From: Nyssa sinensis
Taxonomy: Eukaryota > Streptophyta > Magnoliopsida > Cornales > Nyssaceae
Length of the DNA: 64,000 nucleotides
NCBI GenBank assembly: GCA_008638375.1
Contig: CM018047.1
Coordinates: 49,849,679 to 49,913,678, forward strand
Reading direction: 5' to 3'
The notes below the pieces were generated by a model. It worked only from the letters and a program-made list of their open reading frames with translations, did no database searches and was not told the DNA's origin. Below, piece by piece: positions 23,202-34,194 of the stretch (positions are counted from its first letter, which is position 1; each line of letters starts with the position of its first letter). The position numbers and the translations under genes are program-made.

Positions 23202-26200
23202 TTGCCTCCCTTAAACCAAGGTCTTCAAGCTTCACCATACCAAGCAATCTCTTCAATTTCAAAAAGGAATTTGTTTTGAGCGGCTTTGTAAAAATATCTG
23301 TAACTTGTTCTTCAGACGGGCAAAATTCAAGCTGGATCTCCTTGTCATTTACCAAGTCACGAATGAAGTGAAACTTGATATCAATGTGCTTGATTCTCCC
23401 ATGAAAAACTGGATTCGTCGTCAATGCAATGGCCGACTTGCTGTCACAAAATATTGTTGTAGGTCCATCTTGCTTGTGTTGTAGAATCTCAAGCATCCGC
23501 CGTAACCAAACTGCTTGAGTAGCAGTATTCCCTGCTGCAATGTACTCTGCCTCTGCTGTTGAAAGAGCTACGACCTGCTGCTTTTTAGAAGACCAAGACA
23601 ATACACCAGAACCAAGATGAAAGACATATCCTGAAGTACTCTTTCGCATCTCAGTATCACCTGCCCAATCACTATTTGTGTATCCAACAAGTTCCAAACT
23701 GTTACAGGATGAGTAAAAAATACCATCACTTTGTGTACCTCTAATGTAGCACAAAATCCTTTTAGCAGCTTGTAAGTGAGATTGATGTGGAGTCTCTATA
23801 AATCTGCTAATCAATCCAACACCAAACACAATATCTGGCCTAGTAGAAGTCAAATATCTCAAGCTTCCCACCAACCTTTTAAAGTAGGTTGGATTCACAA
23901 GATCACCTGTACCATCTCTAACCAACTTCAACCTCTCCACAACTGGAGTCAAAATCGGATTGGACTTATCCATCCTAAACCTTTTCAAAATATCGCTAGC
24001 ATACTTTTTCTGTGAAATAAAAATTCTACCATCTGTTTGAACAACTTCAATGCCAAGAAAATAAGACATTAGTCCCATATCTATCATCTCAAAGTGAGCT
24101 ATCATAGCCTCCCTGAATTCTGAAATCAACTTTGGATTATTGCTAGTAAATATCAAATCATCAACATATAAGCACACAATAAGAATATCACCATGTGAAT
24201 TAGACTTGACATATAAAGTATGCTCATAAGGACATCTCTCAAAACCATGATCAACAAAATAAGAATCAATGCGTGTATACCACGCTCTTGGCACTTGCTT
24301 CAATCCATACAAGGCCTTATTCAATCTAAGGACTTTGTTTTCATGCCCTTTTATCACATAGCCAGCAGGTTGCTCAACATAAACATCTTCTTCAAGTATA
24401 CCATTCAAGAAAGCAGATTTAACATCTATTTGAAAAATTCTCCAATTATTTTGAGCAGCAAGAGAAACAAACATACGAACAATATCAAGTCTTGCAACTG
24501 GAGCAAACACCTCAAAATAATCAATACCTGGCTTTTGTTTGTAACCTTTAGCCACCAATCTCGCTTTAAAGCGATCTACCTCACCATTGGGTTTGTACTT
24601 TGTCTTATACACCCACTTCACACCAATCGGTTTCTTACCACTAGGAAGAGTAGTAAGTTGCCATGTGTTGTTTTTCTCAATTGCATGGATTTCATCATCC
24701 ATGGCTTTAATCCAATGATCATCACGAGAGGCTTCTTCAAAAGTCACTGGATCACAATCTGCAAATAAAGCAAAATTCACTAAATCTTCATTAGTTGGCT
24801 CATTATCACTACCAACAACATAATCCTGTAAGCGAGCAGGCAAGTGGCGTTGGCGTTGAGGACGCCTGGAGGACTCTGCATGAGATGATGACACATCTGA
24901 AGATGGAGGATCACTAATCTGAGGCTCATTCTGTACTTCAATCTGCGGATCCGCATTATTAAAAATTAAAGGTGGCTGAATTTGATCATTCTGAGACCAA
25001 TCCCAAACTTCTTGCTCATCAAAAGTCACATCACAACTAATAACCACCTTCTCTGTTATTGGATTATACAACTTGTAGGCTTTTGACAGTTGACTGTAAC
25101 CAATAAAAATACATTTTTCACCTCTATTATCAAGTTTCTTTCTAAGATGATCTGGCATGTGAGCATATGCAATGCATCCAAACACCCTTAGGTGTTTAAT
25201 GACAAGCTTCTGTCCACTCCAAGCTTCCTGCGGGGTTTTGTTAGAAACACTTCTAGTAGGACACATATTCAACACATAAATAGCACAGGCAACCGCTTCA
25301 ACCCAAAATCCTTTGGGCAAATTTTTAAATTTCATCATGCATCTAACCATATCCATAACAGTTCTATTCTTTCTTTCCGCCACTCCATTTTGTTGTGGAG
25401 TATATCTAGCAGTCAACTGATGCCAAATACCATGTGTCTCCAAAAAATCATCACAAACAAGATATTCTGTACCCCTGTCAGTTCTCAAAGTTTTAATTTG
25501 AAATTCACTTCGCTTTTCAACATAAGCCTTGAATTTTTTAAAAGTATCACAAGCATCAGATTTATGTTGTAAAAAATAAACCCATGCTTTTCTGCTAAAA
25601 TCATCAATAAAAGTAATAAAGTACCTACTGCCACCATTAGAAGGTACCTCCACTGAGCACAAATCTGAGTGTATCAACTCTAAAGGCCTCTTGGCTCTCC
25701 ATGAATTTCCTATAGGAAAAGCATCTCTATGTTTCTTTCCCATTACACAAGTTTCACAAACTCTATTTGGGATATCAATAACAGGCAAACCAGAAACCCA
25801 ATGTTTTCTAGCAAGAAAATTAAGACTGCCAAAATTTACATGCCCAAACCGCATATGCCATAACCAACTATCATCATTAATCATAGAACTAAAGCAAGGT
25901 AAATTCTCACATTTAATACTCAATGGAAATAAACGATTTTGAGTCATATTTACCTTTGCTATTAGCCCTAAACGGTCATCATTAATTGTGCAAACTCCAT
26001 GGTGGATTCGCATATCATAACCTCTTTCTGAAAGTTGCCCCATACTCAACAAATTTTGTTTCAAACCTGGTACATAAAACACATCTGAAATATACTTGCG
26101 AGACCCATTCTTCAATCTGATTGCTATTCTGCCTTTACCCATCACAGGTATCTTTGAATTATTTTCAAACTTTACCTCTGATCGAATGGACTCATCCAAA

Positions 26201-26304
26201 TCAGAAAACATGTCTTTCTCACCACACATGTGATTACTACAGCCAGTGTCTAAATACCACTTAGCACCATCATCATTATCCACAACATTACAAGCCAACA
26301 ACAC
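23197..26304 (-). CDS. Copia Pol polyprotein (protease, integrase, reverse transcriptase, RNase H)
   Basis: Residues from the first Met after the amber codon. Protease active site DTG at 19-21 within [13 protein letters not shown]. Integrase zinc-binding HHCC at His150, His155, Cys183, Cys186. Integrase catalytic triad Asp214 (IHSDLC), Asp276 (RTDRGTE) and Glu310 (GVAERKNRT). Reverse transcriptase begins near 535 with the YVDD catalytic box at 713-716. RNase H runs from about 870 to the end, with [10 protein letters not shown] and [12 protein letters not shown]. The frame is open over all 1035 codons and all key residues are present, so the enzymes look intact. It is in the same frame as gag, so Met1 here is probably internal to a Gag-Pol polyprotein and not a real start. 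Confidence 0.93.
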   Translation of the reverse strand: MLLACNVVDNDDGAKWYLDTGCSNHMCGEKDMFSDLDESIRSEVKFENNSKIPVMGKGRIAIRLKNGSRKYISDVFYVPGLKQNLLSMGQLSERGYDMRIHHGVCTINDDRLGLIAKVNMTQNRLFPLSIKCENLPCFSSMINDDSWLWHMRFGHVNFGSLNFLARKHWVSGLPVIDIPNRVCETCVMGKKHRDAFPIGNSWRAKRPLELIHSDLCSVEVPSNGGSRYFITFIDDFSRKAWVYFLQHKSDACDTFKKFKAYVEKRSEFQIKTLRTDRGTEYLVCDDFLETHGIWHQLTARYTPQQNGVAERKNRTVMDMVRCMMKFKNLPKGFWVEAVACAIYVLNMCPTRSVSNKTPQEAWSGQKLVIKHLRVFGCIAYAHMPDHLRKKLDNRGEKCIFIGYSQLSKAYKLYNPITEKVVISCDVTFDEQEVWDWSQNDQIQPPLIFNNADPQIEVQNEPQISDPPSSDVSSSHAESSRRPQRQRHLPARLQDYVVGSDNEPTNEDLVNFALFADCDPVTFEEASRDDHWIKAMDDEIHAIEKNNTWQLTTLPSGKKPIGVKWVYKTKYKPNGEVDRFKARLVAKGYKQKPGIDYFEVFAPVARLDIVRMFVSLAAQNNWRIFQIDVKSAFLNGILEEDVYVEQPAGYVIKGHENKVLRLNKALYGLKQVPRAWYTRIDSYFVDHGFERCPYEHTLYVKSNSHGDILIVCLYVDDLIFTSNNPKLISEFREAMIAHFEMIDMGLMSYFLGIEVVQTDGRIFISQKKYASDILKRFRMDKSNPILTPVVERLKLVRDGTGDLVNPTYFKRLVGSLRYLTSTRPDIVFGVGLISRFIETPHQSHLQAAKRILCYIRGTQSDGIFYSSCNSLELVGYTNSDWAGDTEMRKSTSGYVFHLGSGVLSWSSKKQQVVALSTAEAEYIAAGNTATQAVWLRRMLEILQHKQDGPTTIFCDSKSAIALTTNPVFHGRIKHIDIKFHFIRDLVNDKEIQLEFCPSEEQVTDIFTKPLKTNSFLKLKRLLGMVKLEDLGLREAM
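23202..23214 (-). other. Polypurine tract of the Copia element
   Basis: On the minus strand TTAAGGGAGGCAA directly precedes the 3' LTR. This is the usual position and composition of the plus-strand primer. Confidence 0.75.
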
Positions 26305-27312
26305 GATTTCTACTTCATTATTACCACCAGGATTATTTTCAGCAACATTAGCTTGATGATCTCTATTATTTGGCCTTCTAGATCTGCACTCAGACTTTTT
26401 ATGCCCAAACTTGCCACAATTAAAACATTGAATATTGGATTTATGAGATTGTGGATTAGAATTGTTACCATCCCCTCTTCCTTGGACTGGTCTGTGCTGC
26501 CAATTATTATTCTGCCACTGATTATTGTTCTGCCACTAGTTGCCTCTGCCTTTTCCTCCACCAAATCTGTTTTGCCCATTATTGCCTCTGCCTCCTCTAT
26601 TGTTGTGATTCTGCCCTCTATTTTGGTAGCCTTGAAAACGTTGATTAAATCCTTCATTATTCTGAGACTCGCCTTTTTTATTCTTTAAATTTAATTGAGC
26701 TTGCAAAGCTTCCTCCACAGAATTTTTTGATCTCTCATTCAAGCGTTGTTCATGAACTCTCAACGAACCTTGTAATTCATCTACTGTCATGGACTCCAAG
26801 TTAGCCGACTCTTCAATAGCTGTCACTTTATATTCAAACCGCAGTGTCAAGCTTCGAAGAATTTTTTCAACAATTTGACGGTCTGTTATTTGTTCACCAT
26901 TAGTCCTCGTCTCATTAACAAGTGCCGTGGTCCGCGAAAAATACTCAGAAATAGTTTCTAATTTTTCCATCTGCAACAACTCAAAATCTCTATGCAATTT
27001 TTGTAATCTAGCCTTTTTCACCTTATCAACACCAACATATATTTTTGTAAGAATATCCCATGCTTGTTTCGTAGACTGAACATGAGAAATTTTACTAAGA
27101 ACAGAAATATCTAAAGCTTGATGAATACAATTTAAAGTTTTGAAGTGTACTTGTCTTGTTGCCTCATCTGCATCTGCTGCAAGCTCTTCCTTAATGAATT
27201 TCATCGTCAAACCACTTGAACCAAAAAAAGTCATCATCGTATTCTTCCAAATATAAAAAGGAGATTTCCCATCAAATTTATATACTGAACAAATAATTGA
27301 AGTCATCTTCAC
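26305..27312 (-). pseudogene. Copia Gag with an in-frame amber codon
   Basis: Starts at ATG 27312, about 37 bases after the 5' LTR. The first 258 codons form the capsid region of the UBN2/retrotran_gag type (WDILTKIYVG, LQKLHRDFELLQM, SEYF) and a Gly/Asn-rich basic tail. TAG at 26536-26538 then interrupts the frame, within a Q/N/W repeat where neighbouring codons suggest a CAG-to-TAG transition. Beyond it the same frame continues with the nucleocapsid zinc knuckle [14 protein letters not shown] (CX2CX4HX4C, around 26386-26427) and into protease. Without read-through this copy would make Gag lacking the knuckle and no Pol. Confidence 0.85.
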
Positions 27313-27325
27313 GAATCAAAAAAAA

Positions 27326-27345
27326 TAACCAAGCTCTGATACCAA
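27326..27345 (-). other. Primer-binding site of the Copia element
   Basis: On the minus strand TGGTATCAGAGC lies a few bases inside the 5' LTR and matches 12 bases complementary to the 3' end of plant initiator Met tRNA. Confidence 0.85.
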
Positions 27346-27349
27346 TTGT

Positions 27350-27817
27350 TAGACCCAAAACAATCAAAGATTTATTGAAGGAAATTAATTCTTACTGCAT
27401 AATCAGAAGGATGAATTTTGAATGAAGGAAAAACAATGAAACAAGGATGCAGAATGAATTAGAATTAAATATGAACAATAGAGTTGTCTCGGTAAATGTG
27501 TAATCAAAACTTTTATATAAACAAATCAAAGATGGCTACTGTAATTCAGTGCTCACACATGAATCAGCCGTGGCTTTTTGCCATGCGCCTGGACATGTTT
27601 TTTTTTTTGGTTGGCTTGCGGCAGGCTATCTCTTCACATGGCTATACATATATATATATATATATATAATATATAAAGCCTAATCCTAATACAATTAGGA
27701 TTTCTAATTCTAATTGAATTAAAATACTACTCCCACTAGGACAAGAACTCCTAGTCTTACTAGGATTAAAATAAATCAACTCCTACCAAAAATATAACTT
27801 GGTTTAATTGGCTCACA
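27350..27817 (-). repeat. 5' LTR of the Copia element
   Basis: 468 bp, matching 22732-23201 along its length. On the minus strand it starts TGTGAGCC at 27817. It abuts the lipase copy 2 core promoter, so transcripts initiated in this LTR run away from that gene. Confidence 0.9.
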
Positions 27818-27884
27818 GAAGGCTTTATATTCTGTCTATATGAGGACTTCTTATAATATAAAATGCAGGAAGAATTCTGGTTTT
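27818..27884 (+). promoter_or_regulatory. Core promoter of lipase copy 2
   Basis: TATA-like TTATAATATAAAATG about 60 bases before the ATG at 27916. Copies 3 and 4 have the same element (CTAATATAAAATGCAGGAAGA) about 60 bases before their ATGs, so it is conserved across the array. The Copia 5' LTR edge is immediately upstream, and all former distal promoter sequence lies more than 5 kb away. Confidence 0.6.
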
Positions 27885-27915
27885 TGTAGTGGGAACAAGA
27901 AGACTATATCAGTAG

Positions 27916-30708
27916 ATGGCTAGCATTACAACTATTTTAATTCTAGTAATTCTGTTCTCTCTGTCAGCAGCTGGAGCAAGAACAAAACAGTCCATCAATG
28001 GTCATGATGGCATGTTTGTATCACCCTTGGTTGCCAATGACGGTATTTGCAAGTCAATGGTGGAGACACAAGGCTATGTTTGTGAAGAGCATACAGTACT
28101 CTACACAGTATCCTATACTGTATAGTCTACATTCTGTGAACTATGGCATTTACTGATGTTTTTTAGACTGTGGCTTTGATGTGTTTTAGGTAACAACACA
28201 AGATGGATATATTCTTAGCTTGCAGAGGATTCCAGTGGGGCGTTCTGGCAAGAAACCAGACAAGCCACCTGTGCTTCTACAGCATGGACTGATTGTGGTT
28301 AGTGCCTTTGCAATCTGCAACATCTCTTACTACTAGTGTTGATTTTTGCAATATAGAGTGATGAACGACTGGTACCAATCAATGAGACATGACAAGTTAT
28401 GGTGTTGTCGCAGGATGCAGTTACATGGTTGATTAATTCTCCTGAAGAATCTTTAGCATTCATCTTGGCTGATAGTGGGTTTGATGTTTGGCTTGCCAAC
28501 ACCCGTGGAACCAATTATAGCCGTGGACACACATCCCTTAGTCCCAATGATCCGGTTCTCTTCATTTTTGTGCACGTCTTTAGCTTACATTACTTGCCAT
28601 ATCTTGACTTTTTGTTTGATTTTCTTTTGCATATATATTTTGTAGGCTTATTGGGATTGGTCATGGGATGAATTAGTTACTTATGATCTTCCTGCTTCAT
28701 TCCAATATGTTCACAATCAGACAGGGCAGAAGCTGCATTATGTTGGCCATTCCTTGGTAAATATCTGCATTTTGTGCTTTTACTCTGTTCCAGGATTTCC
28801 TCCCCCCCCCCCCCCTCTCTTAGTAGCAATCTAAATTTTTTGCTTTTGTTTGACGTGAGGGGATTCTAAGAGTAACTTTATTTTTCTTCTAATGATATTT
28901 CTTAGGGAACTTTGATTGCTTTTGCTGCTTTTTCCCAAGCGAAGCTGCTGAACATATTAAGATCAGCTGCTTTGCTTTGCCCTATTGCTTATCTGGGCCA
29001 GATTCCCTCACCCCTTGCAAGGAGTATTGCTGAAACTTATATTGCTGAAGTAATAAATAAAGATCTTCTACTTTAGTGTGATGTCAATTTGAAGTAGAAT
29101 GAATTTTGGCTTACAGTCCTTTTTTTATCTCTATTTTTGACAGGACTTGTACTCGTTGGGTTTCAATGAATTTGATCCAAGAGGGTAAGAGAGCAACTTC
29201 AGCATAAAGAAAAACCGTGTTCAATTAAAATTACATATCTTTTTTTTTTTTTTAATTTGGTCCTTGCCTTTTTTTAAAAAAAAAAACTCAGAATAATCTT
29301 CTAAGCCAAATGATCCAAAATAATGAGATGACGATCAATAGCCCTATTATCTCACTTGAAACTTAAAAGAAAATGCATATAAATATGATGAAGATGTCCA
29401 GTTGTTATATTTTCCATTTATTCAATTTTTTAAAACATCTTTATGACCATTTGAAGCGAAACCCTTTGGATAAATGTTAGTCTGTCATATTTTCTATTAG
29501 CTGTTTTTTCTTCCAAGTGAACAGGGAAGTTGTAATCAAACTTCTTGAAGTTATCTGCAGTGAACCGGGCAATAACTGCGCTGATTTGTTGACTGCTTTC
29601 ACTGGTAGTATTAATGTTCCTGGCCTGAAATTAGCATATTGACTCAGCAAAAATAATTTTCTCCATTCCTGAACAGTTTGTGTTTTTTTTTTTTAAATAT
29701 AGGTCAGAATTGCTGCCTAAATTCTTCCAAGGCAGATGTTTTTCTTAATCATGAACCTCAGTCAACGGCAACAAAGAACATAATCCATTTATCTCAAAGT
29801 AAGTTTCTCCAAGTTTCTGTTTACTACAATAAATTATGGGTTTCTGCTACAGTTACTAACATCAGCTGATTGGACATCTCTACATGAGATTTTCACCTTG
29901 GAAGTAGCCAAAACATATCTGCCCGTAACATTTTCCCAAGTAAACAGTAACTTTAAGGCTTGACTTTTATTGATTTCCTTCAGTTATTCAACATGAATGC
30001 CTAAACAGCAAACATTTAACCAAAGTTTGTGGTAATGTTTCTCTTAAATGAAAAAAAAACTGAGATTCCTCTAGTCTGTAATATATTTGCAATAAAGCAA
30101 CATTTATTAAGGATATTTTTCAATATATCAAAGGATAAAGACAGTTGTATGGTTTTATGATTAAGTGAATAACAATTAAGGAGGATGTTCGAAGAAAATT
30201 GGGCAATCATTTTCTTTGAAGTTTGTCGAAGTAAAAAATGTTTTGGTTGTTGGCATGGCAACTACATAATGCCATGTGAAGGAAATAACATGGCCAAGAC
30301 ATGATCACTTCTCTTGATCGATGCTTTTGTTTTCATTGGGAGACATTCTTCTAAAGCTATATATTCTGGGATTGTGGTTTCTGGATAGTGATTAGAGGAG
30401 GGACTATAGCAATGTATGATTATGGCGGTGAAGATGAGAACAACATACACTATAGGCAGCCCACTCCTCCAGTGTACAACGTGTCAAGCATCCCCAATGA
30501 CCTTCCTCTTTTCCTCAGCTATGGTGGGCAGGACATCCTTTCTGGTGTGAAGGATGTGCAGACCCTGCTGGACAGTCTGGTGGATCATGATGCCGATAAG
30601 CTTGTAGTACAGTACAGGGAGGATTACGCACATGCAGATTTCATTTTGGGTGTAAATGCCAAGCAAGTTGTGTATGATCCTCTCATGGCCTTCTTCGAGC
30701 TCCAGTGA
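27916..30708 (+). CDS. Triacylglycerol lipase 2-like, copy 2 (complete)
   Basis: Nine exons by GT-AG borders: 27916-28095, 28190-28297, 28414-28554, 28646-28756, 28906-29049, 29144-29184, 29525-29604, 29703-29798, 30389-30708. They sum to 1221 nt, an open frame of 406 codons plus TGA. Residues 1-21 are a hydrophobic signal peptide ([18 protein letters not shown]). The N-terminal lipase-associated domain follows ([20 protein letters not shown]), then the oxyanion-side HG at QHGL. The nucleophile is Ser179 in GHSLG, split by intron 4, the acid Asp349 in SYGGQD and the base His382 in YAHADF. This is the gastric/lysosomal acid lipase family, close to plant LIP2/MPL1, and a secreted or vacuolar lipid hydrolase is expected. 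All catalytic residues and splice sites are present. The start ATG is the one shared by copies 3 and 4. Confidence 0.92.
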
Positions 30709-33240
30709 GAACTTGTACCGTAGAAGTGAGAGTATGGCAACTCATACCCCCCTGCCATTTCCTTTTTATTGTATACTTGCAACAATTATACTATCATACA
30801 TATTTAATTTTCTCTCCGTAATGAAGCCCAATTATGTTTTTGATTTCAAGAACCTCATTTTTACACCTCGAATTACACACACACACACACAAACAAAGTC
30901 CTGTTCTTAACATTTTAACATCTACTAATGAATGCATCATTTCTAGACTACACAACGTTCAGCTTACCTTTTTTTTTCAAGTTTCTTGTTATACTTTGCC
31001 GGAAGTCCATTACAACCATATTTCATAAAAATGGTGTCAGTCCTGTTAGTCATGTGAACAATTTTGATGTTTGATCTGTTGATTTTCAGCAAATTCTCCT
31101 TATCAAAGAAAAAGAAGAAAAAAAAAATCAAATTCTTCATTGGTGAAAAAAGCCTTTATAAAACAAGTCTATCAATTAACATCATCGATTCCACTGAGAA
31201 CATAGAACGCTTAGACATGAGCATCACTTCATATCAAGATATTCTTCTGGTGCTTGGGAAGTAAAGTATAATGATCCCATTGCCAAGAAACTCATTGTGG
31301 ATATGACCAATCACAGTATCCACATTTGGCATTTGTCTCATTTGGAGTTGTCGGTATGGCCCTAACAAAATTCATCATTGTCAAAGGCAGCCTTGAAGTC
31401 TGGCAAGAACAGGATAGCAGCTTCTCAAGAAATGTTGGAGAAGAATATAGACCAAAATTTTTCTTCATTAGATCTCATCATTTTTTACCTTCAACAAAGG
31501 ATTATGGTTGTGCACGAACAACTGTTGCATTAAGTCCATTTTCTCATCGGCCTTCTCCCAAAAGAATCCTAAGCCTGCACTGAAGAATCAATCTCAAAGC
31601 AATTTGTGAAGCCCGTATCATATTTTTTTCTCTCCATACTCGAGTCATATTCATTCAAGTCCTCCGTCCCACCCTCTTCCACAATTTTCACTGTTTGAAA
31701 ATAACCTTTTCAACAGTTTGGCATGAAGAATCTAACACTGGTGTTGGATTCCCAATAAGATATCTTGTATTGTATCTTGTATGTGATATGATGTGGCAAA
31801 AGATTTTCTGTTTTTCTAAACTAAATTTTGGGTATATTTGTTTTTTTCCTCTAACTTTTGATGAAAAAATTTTTGATAAAAGAATTTTAAGAAACGAACA
31901 AGATTCGAAATTAATGATTTTCTTACACTTATGTTAGAGTTTAATTTGAAATTTGCTGATGATGATGTTAGGAGGCGTAAAAGAATTGGTAGAGGGGAAG
32001 GAGATTCAATAATGGAGAAAAAAAGAGAGAGAATTATTAAGTGTAAGGAATCAAAATTCTTTCATGATATTTTCATGTGAAATGCTGAGATGGAGTAATG
32101 TTTTTGGTTGTCGTAAACTATTGGTTTCATGGATCATCCGTATAGACTTTAAACTTTAAATAATAATAATGAATACGTGATGTGAGATAAGGTGTGAAGT
32201 GATGGATGATCTGCAATAAAGTAAAGTATGGTGTATAAGATAAGAAAGAATAAATTACATTGATATTTCTTGAAATTTATAACAATTATACTAATTTTTT
32301 CTATTTTATCTAATAATTTATAGATATTTTCTTCGGTCAATTTTTTTTAAAATGACAAAATTGCCCATTTTATATATATATATATTTTTAATTTTTAAAA
32401 TTTTGACTAATTTCTTTTTATTTTTCAAATAAATATTAATAAAAATCTTAAATTTTTTTATAGAAAATAAAAACAAGTTATTTACCCTAAATTTATTTTT
32501 ATATAAAATAATGAAAAAAAAACTTCAAAAAAAGTTAGAAACATTTGGTCAAAATTGAAAAAAATGTAAAAATAAGTAATTTTATCATTTTGAAGAAAAA
32601 AATGATTGAAAAAGAATATTTGTATATTTTCATGTAAAGTAAGAAATATTAGCATAATTTCAAAAATCTCAAAGAAACTTAGTATAATTGTTAAAAATTT
32701 AGAAGAGGTAAGTGTAATTACCTGACAAAAAATGATGTGTCATAATGAAAGTATGGTGAATAAAGTTTGGAGTGTCCATGTCATAATGTACTTTTATCTT
32801 TAGTGTCTATATTTCACTCTATAAGCATGTATCTTTCGGGCTAGAAAGACACAACTCTCCCTTATTTCTCCCTTTTGTAATACCCTCTCTTTAGTGTTCT
32901 TGTAACGGTCTTACCTTCTTTGTGATTGTACCTCCTTAATGGTTTATCATGATGTTGATAAGATTATTGTTCAAGAAGAACTATCCACATATGTCATGCT
33001 TGAATGCGTGATAAGTGAATTGGATAAGAGAAATATTATTCTATTTCATATTTGGTATCTTTTATTAGATTGTATATTTATATTCCGTGAACCATTTATA
33101 TCTCGTCTGTATGAGATATAACTTATTTTGATGAGAATTTGACTCCAAGAGAAATGGAACAAAAAATTGCCGAATTAGCCTATTTCTTATATGTAACAAT
33201 TGAAGTATTTTAAGAAATGAACTGAAGAATGAATGTTTTC
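30709..33240. other. 3' flank of lipase copy 2 and intergenic DNA
   Basis: 30709-31180 matches the 3' flanks of copies 1 and 3 (including a CA microsatellite near 30877). From about 31190 to 31600 there is a more GC-balanced stretch that looks like decayed coding sequence but has stops in all frames; I do not recognise it. 32150-32750 is very AT-rich and 32750-33240 has nothing I can name. Confidence 0.5.
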
Positions 33241-33244
33241 TTGG

Positions 33245-33930
33245 CAGGAGGGCAAAAACTAGAGAATCTTTTCTATAACATAACTTAACTTAAGTTTCTT
33301 CAGAATGCTCATTCGAGTCAAAGCAAACGTATACGGAACAACCATAAAACAAAACTCTTTTAATCCACAAAAATGGTCTTTTATGGTTATGAAAATCCAC
33401 TCAACTCAATTTAGTAACAAAACAAGTAACAAATCGAAATAATAGATTCATCCCACATATCAAAATATCTCAAAATAAAAGAAATTTCTCTTTTTTCCAA
33501 TATTTGTTGGAATTGATGTTTTTTCATAGAATTTGAAGCAGTTGTTCTGAATCAATCAATGAAGTTAATTTTTCAAAAACATCATAAGAAAAAAAGTGGA
33601 ATGGAGTTTTTTGAAACATCGGAAAAATAAATCCGTTTTGTCATTTCTATGAAAAGAATATTCTGATTATTAAGAACTCAACGGGATTCCCTTATTTGTT
33701 TGTCTGATTCGAGGGGGAAGGCCCCGTTGAGTTCTTACGCTTTCATGTCTACAACTCAATTCATCCAATTACTACAGGGATGAACCCAATCCGGAATATG
33801 AACCATAAAAGAAAATACCTATTAACCCGATCACAAGAATACCAGTTACAGTACCTATTAGCCAAAGAGGAATCCTTCCAGTAGTATCGGCCATTTACCC
33901 CACTTCCCTCCACATTTCATCAAGCAGTCA
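33245..33930 (-). other. Nuclear insertion of chloroplast DNA (psbJ and its 3' spacer toward petA)
   Basis: The minus strand reads an intact psbJ followed by the plastid spacer that lies between psbJ and petA, including a stem-loop-like GGGGAAGGCCCCGTTGAGTT region near 33710-33730. Both sides then change to unrelated AT-rich nuclear sequence. Edges are approximate. It is recent enough that psbJ has no disabling mutation. Confidence 0.8.
33772..33894 (-). CDS. psbJ: Photosystem II protein J (plastid gene copy in the nucleus)
   Basis: Forty codons plus TAG: starts [18 protein letters not shown], has a single hydrophobic membrane span ([14 protein letters not shown]) and ends [10 protein letters not shown], the full length of PsbJ. 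In the plastid this small thylakoid protein of photosystem II is cotranscribed with psbE, psbF and psbL. Here it is alone, without a nuclear promoter or transit peptide, so it is almost certainly silent. Confidence 0.9.
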   Translation of the reverse strand: MADTTGRIPLWLIGTVTGILVIGLIGIFFYGSYSGLGSSL

Positions 33931-34194
33931 TGCTAGAGGGTGGCATTAGAGTTATTCCATTTCATTCCAGTGGAATAAAAATATAACGCCACATCATAAA
34001 AAAAAAATTAATAACACTGTAATATAAAGAGACGAAGATGTCGAAGAGTCAAGTTAAAAAATCAATTTTTTTCTTTTATTCATTGTTCAAATTTTTTTGA
34101 TATGTTCCAGATTTTTTAATATATTTTTCGTATTAAGAAATTGATTATTTATATATATATATATATATGTATATATGCATGCATGTGATCATTG
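33931..34194. other. AT-rich spacer with TA repeat
   Basis: TA microsatellite near 34150-34170. No gene recognised. Confidence 0.4.

Larger units (their letters stand above)
22732..27817 (-). mobile_element. Nearly intact Copia LTR retrotransposon, 5.09 kb
   Basis: LTRs at 27350-27817 (5') and 22732-23201 (3'), 468 and 470 bp, with TG...CA ends (the 27350 edge reads TA instead of TG on the + strand). On the minus strand the order is 5' LTR, Met-tRNA primer site, gag, protease, integrase, reverse transcriptase, RNase H, purine tract, 3' LTR: the Copia order. Gag and pol share one frame from 27312 to 23197, broken by a single amber codon. I count about a dozen substitutions between the LTRs, mostly transitions, which suggests a fairly recent insertion. 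Flanking duplication is not the usual 5 bp but 67 bp. Confidence 0.93.

Noticed and set aside
23776..25942. Open frames on the + strand within 23776-25942
   Set aside because: Antisense shadows of the Copia Pol frame; no motifs of their own.
33772..33894. psbJ as sign that the contig is chloroplast DNA
   Set aside because: Only about 0.7 kb is plastid-like; everything around it is nuclear with introns and transposons.
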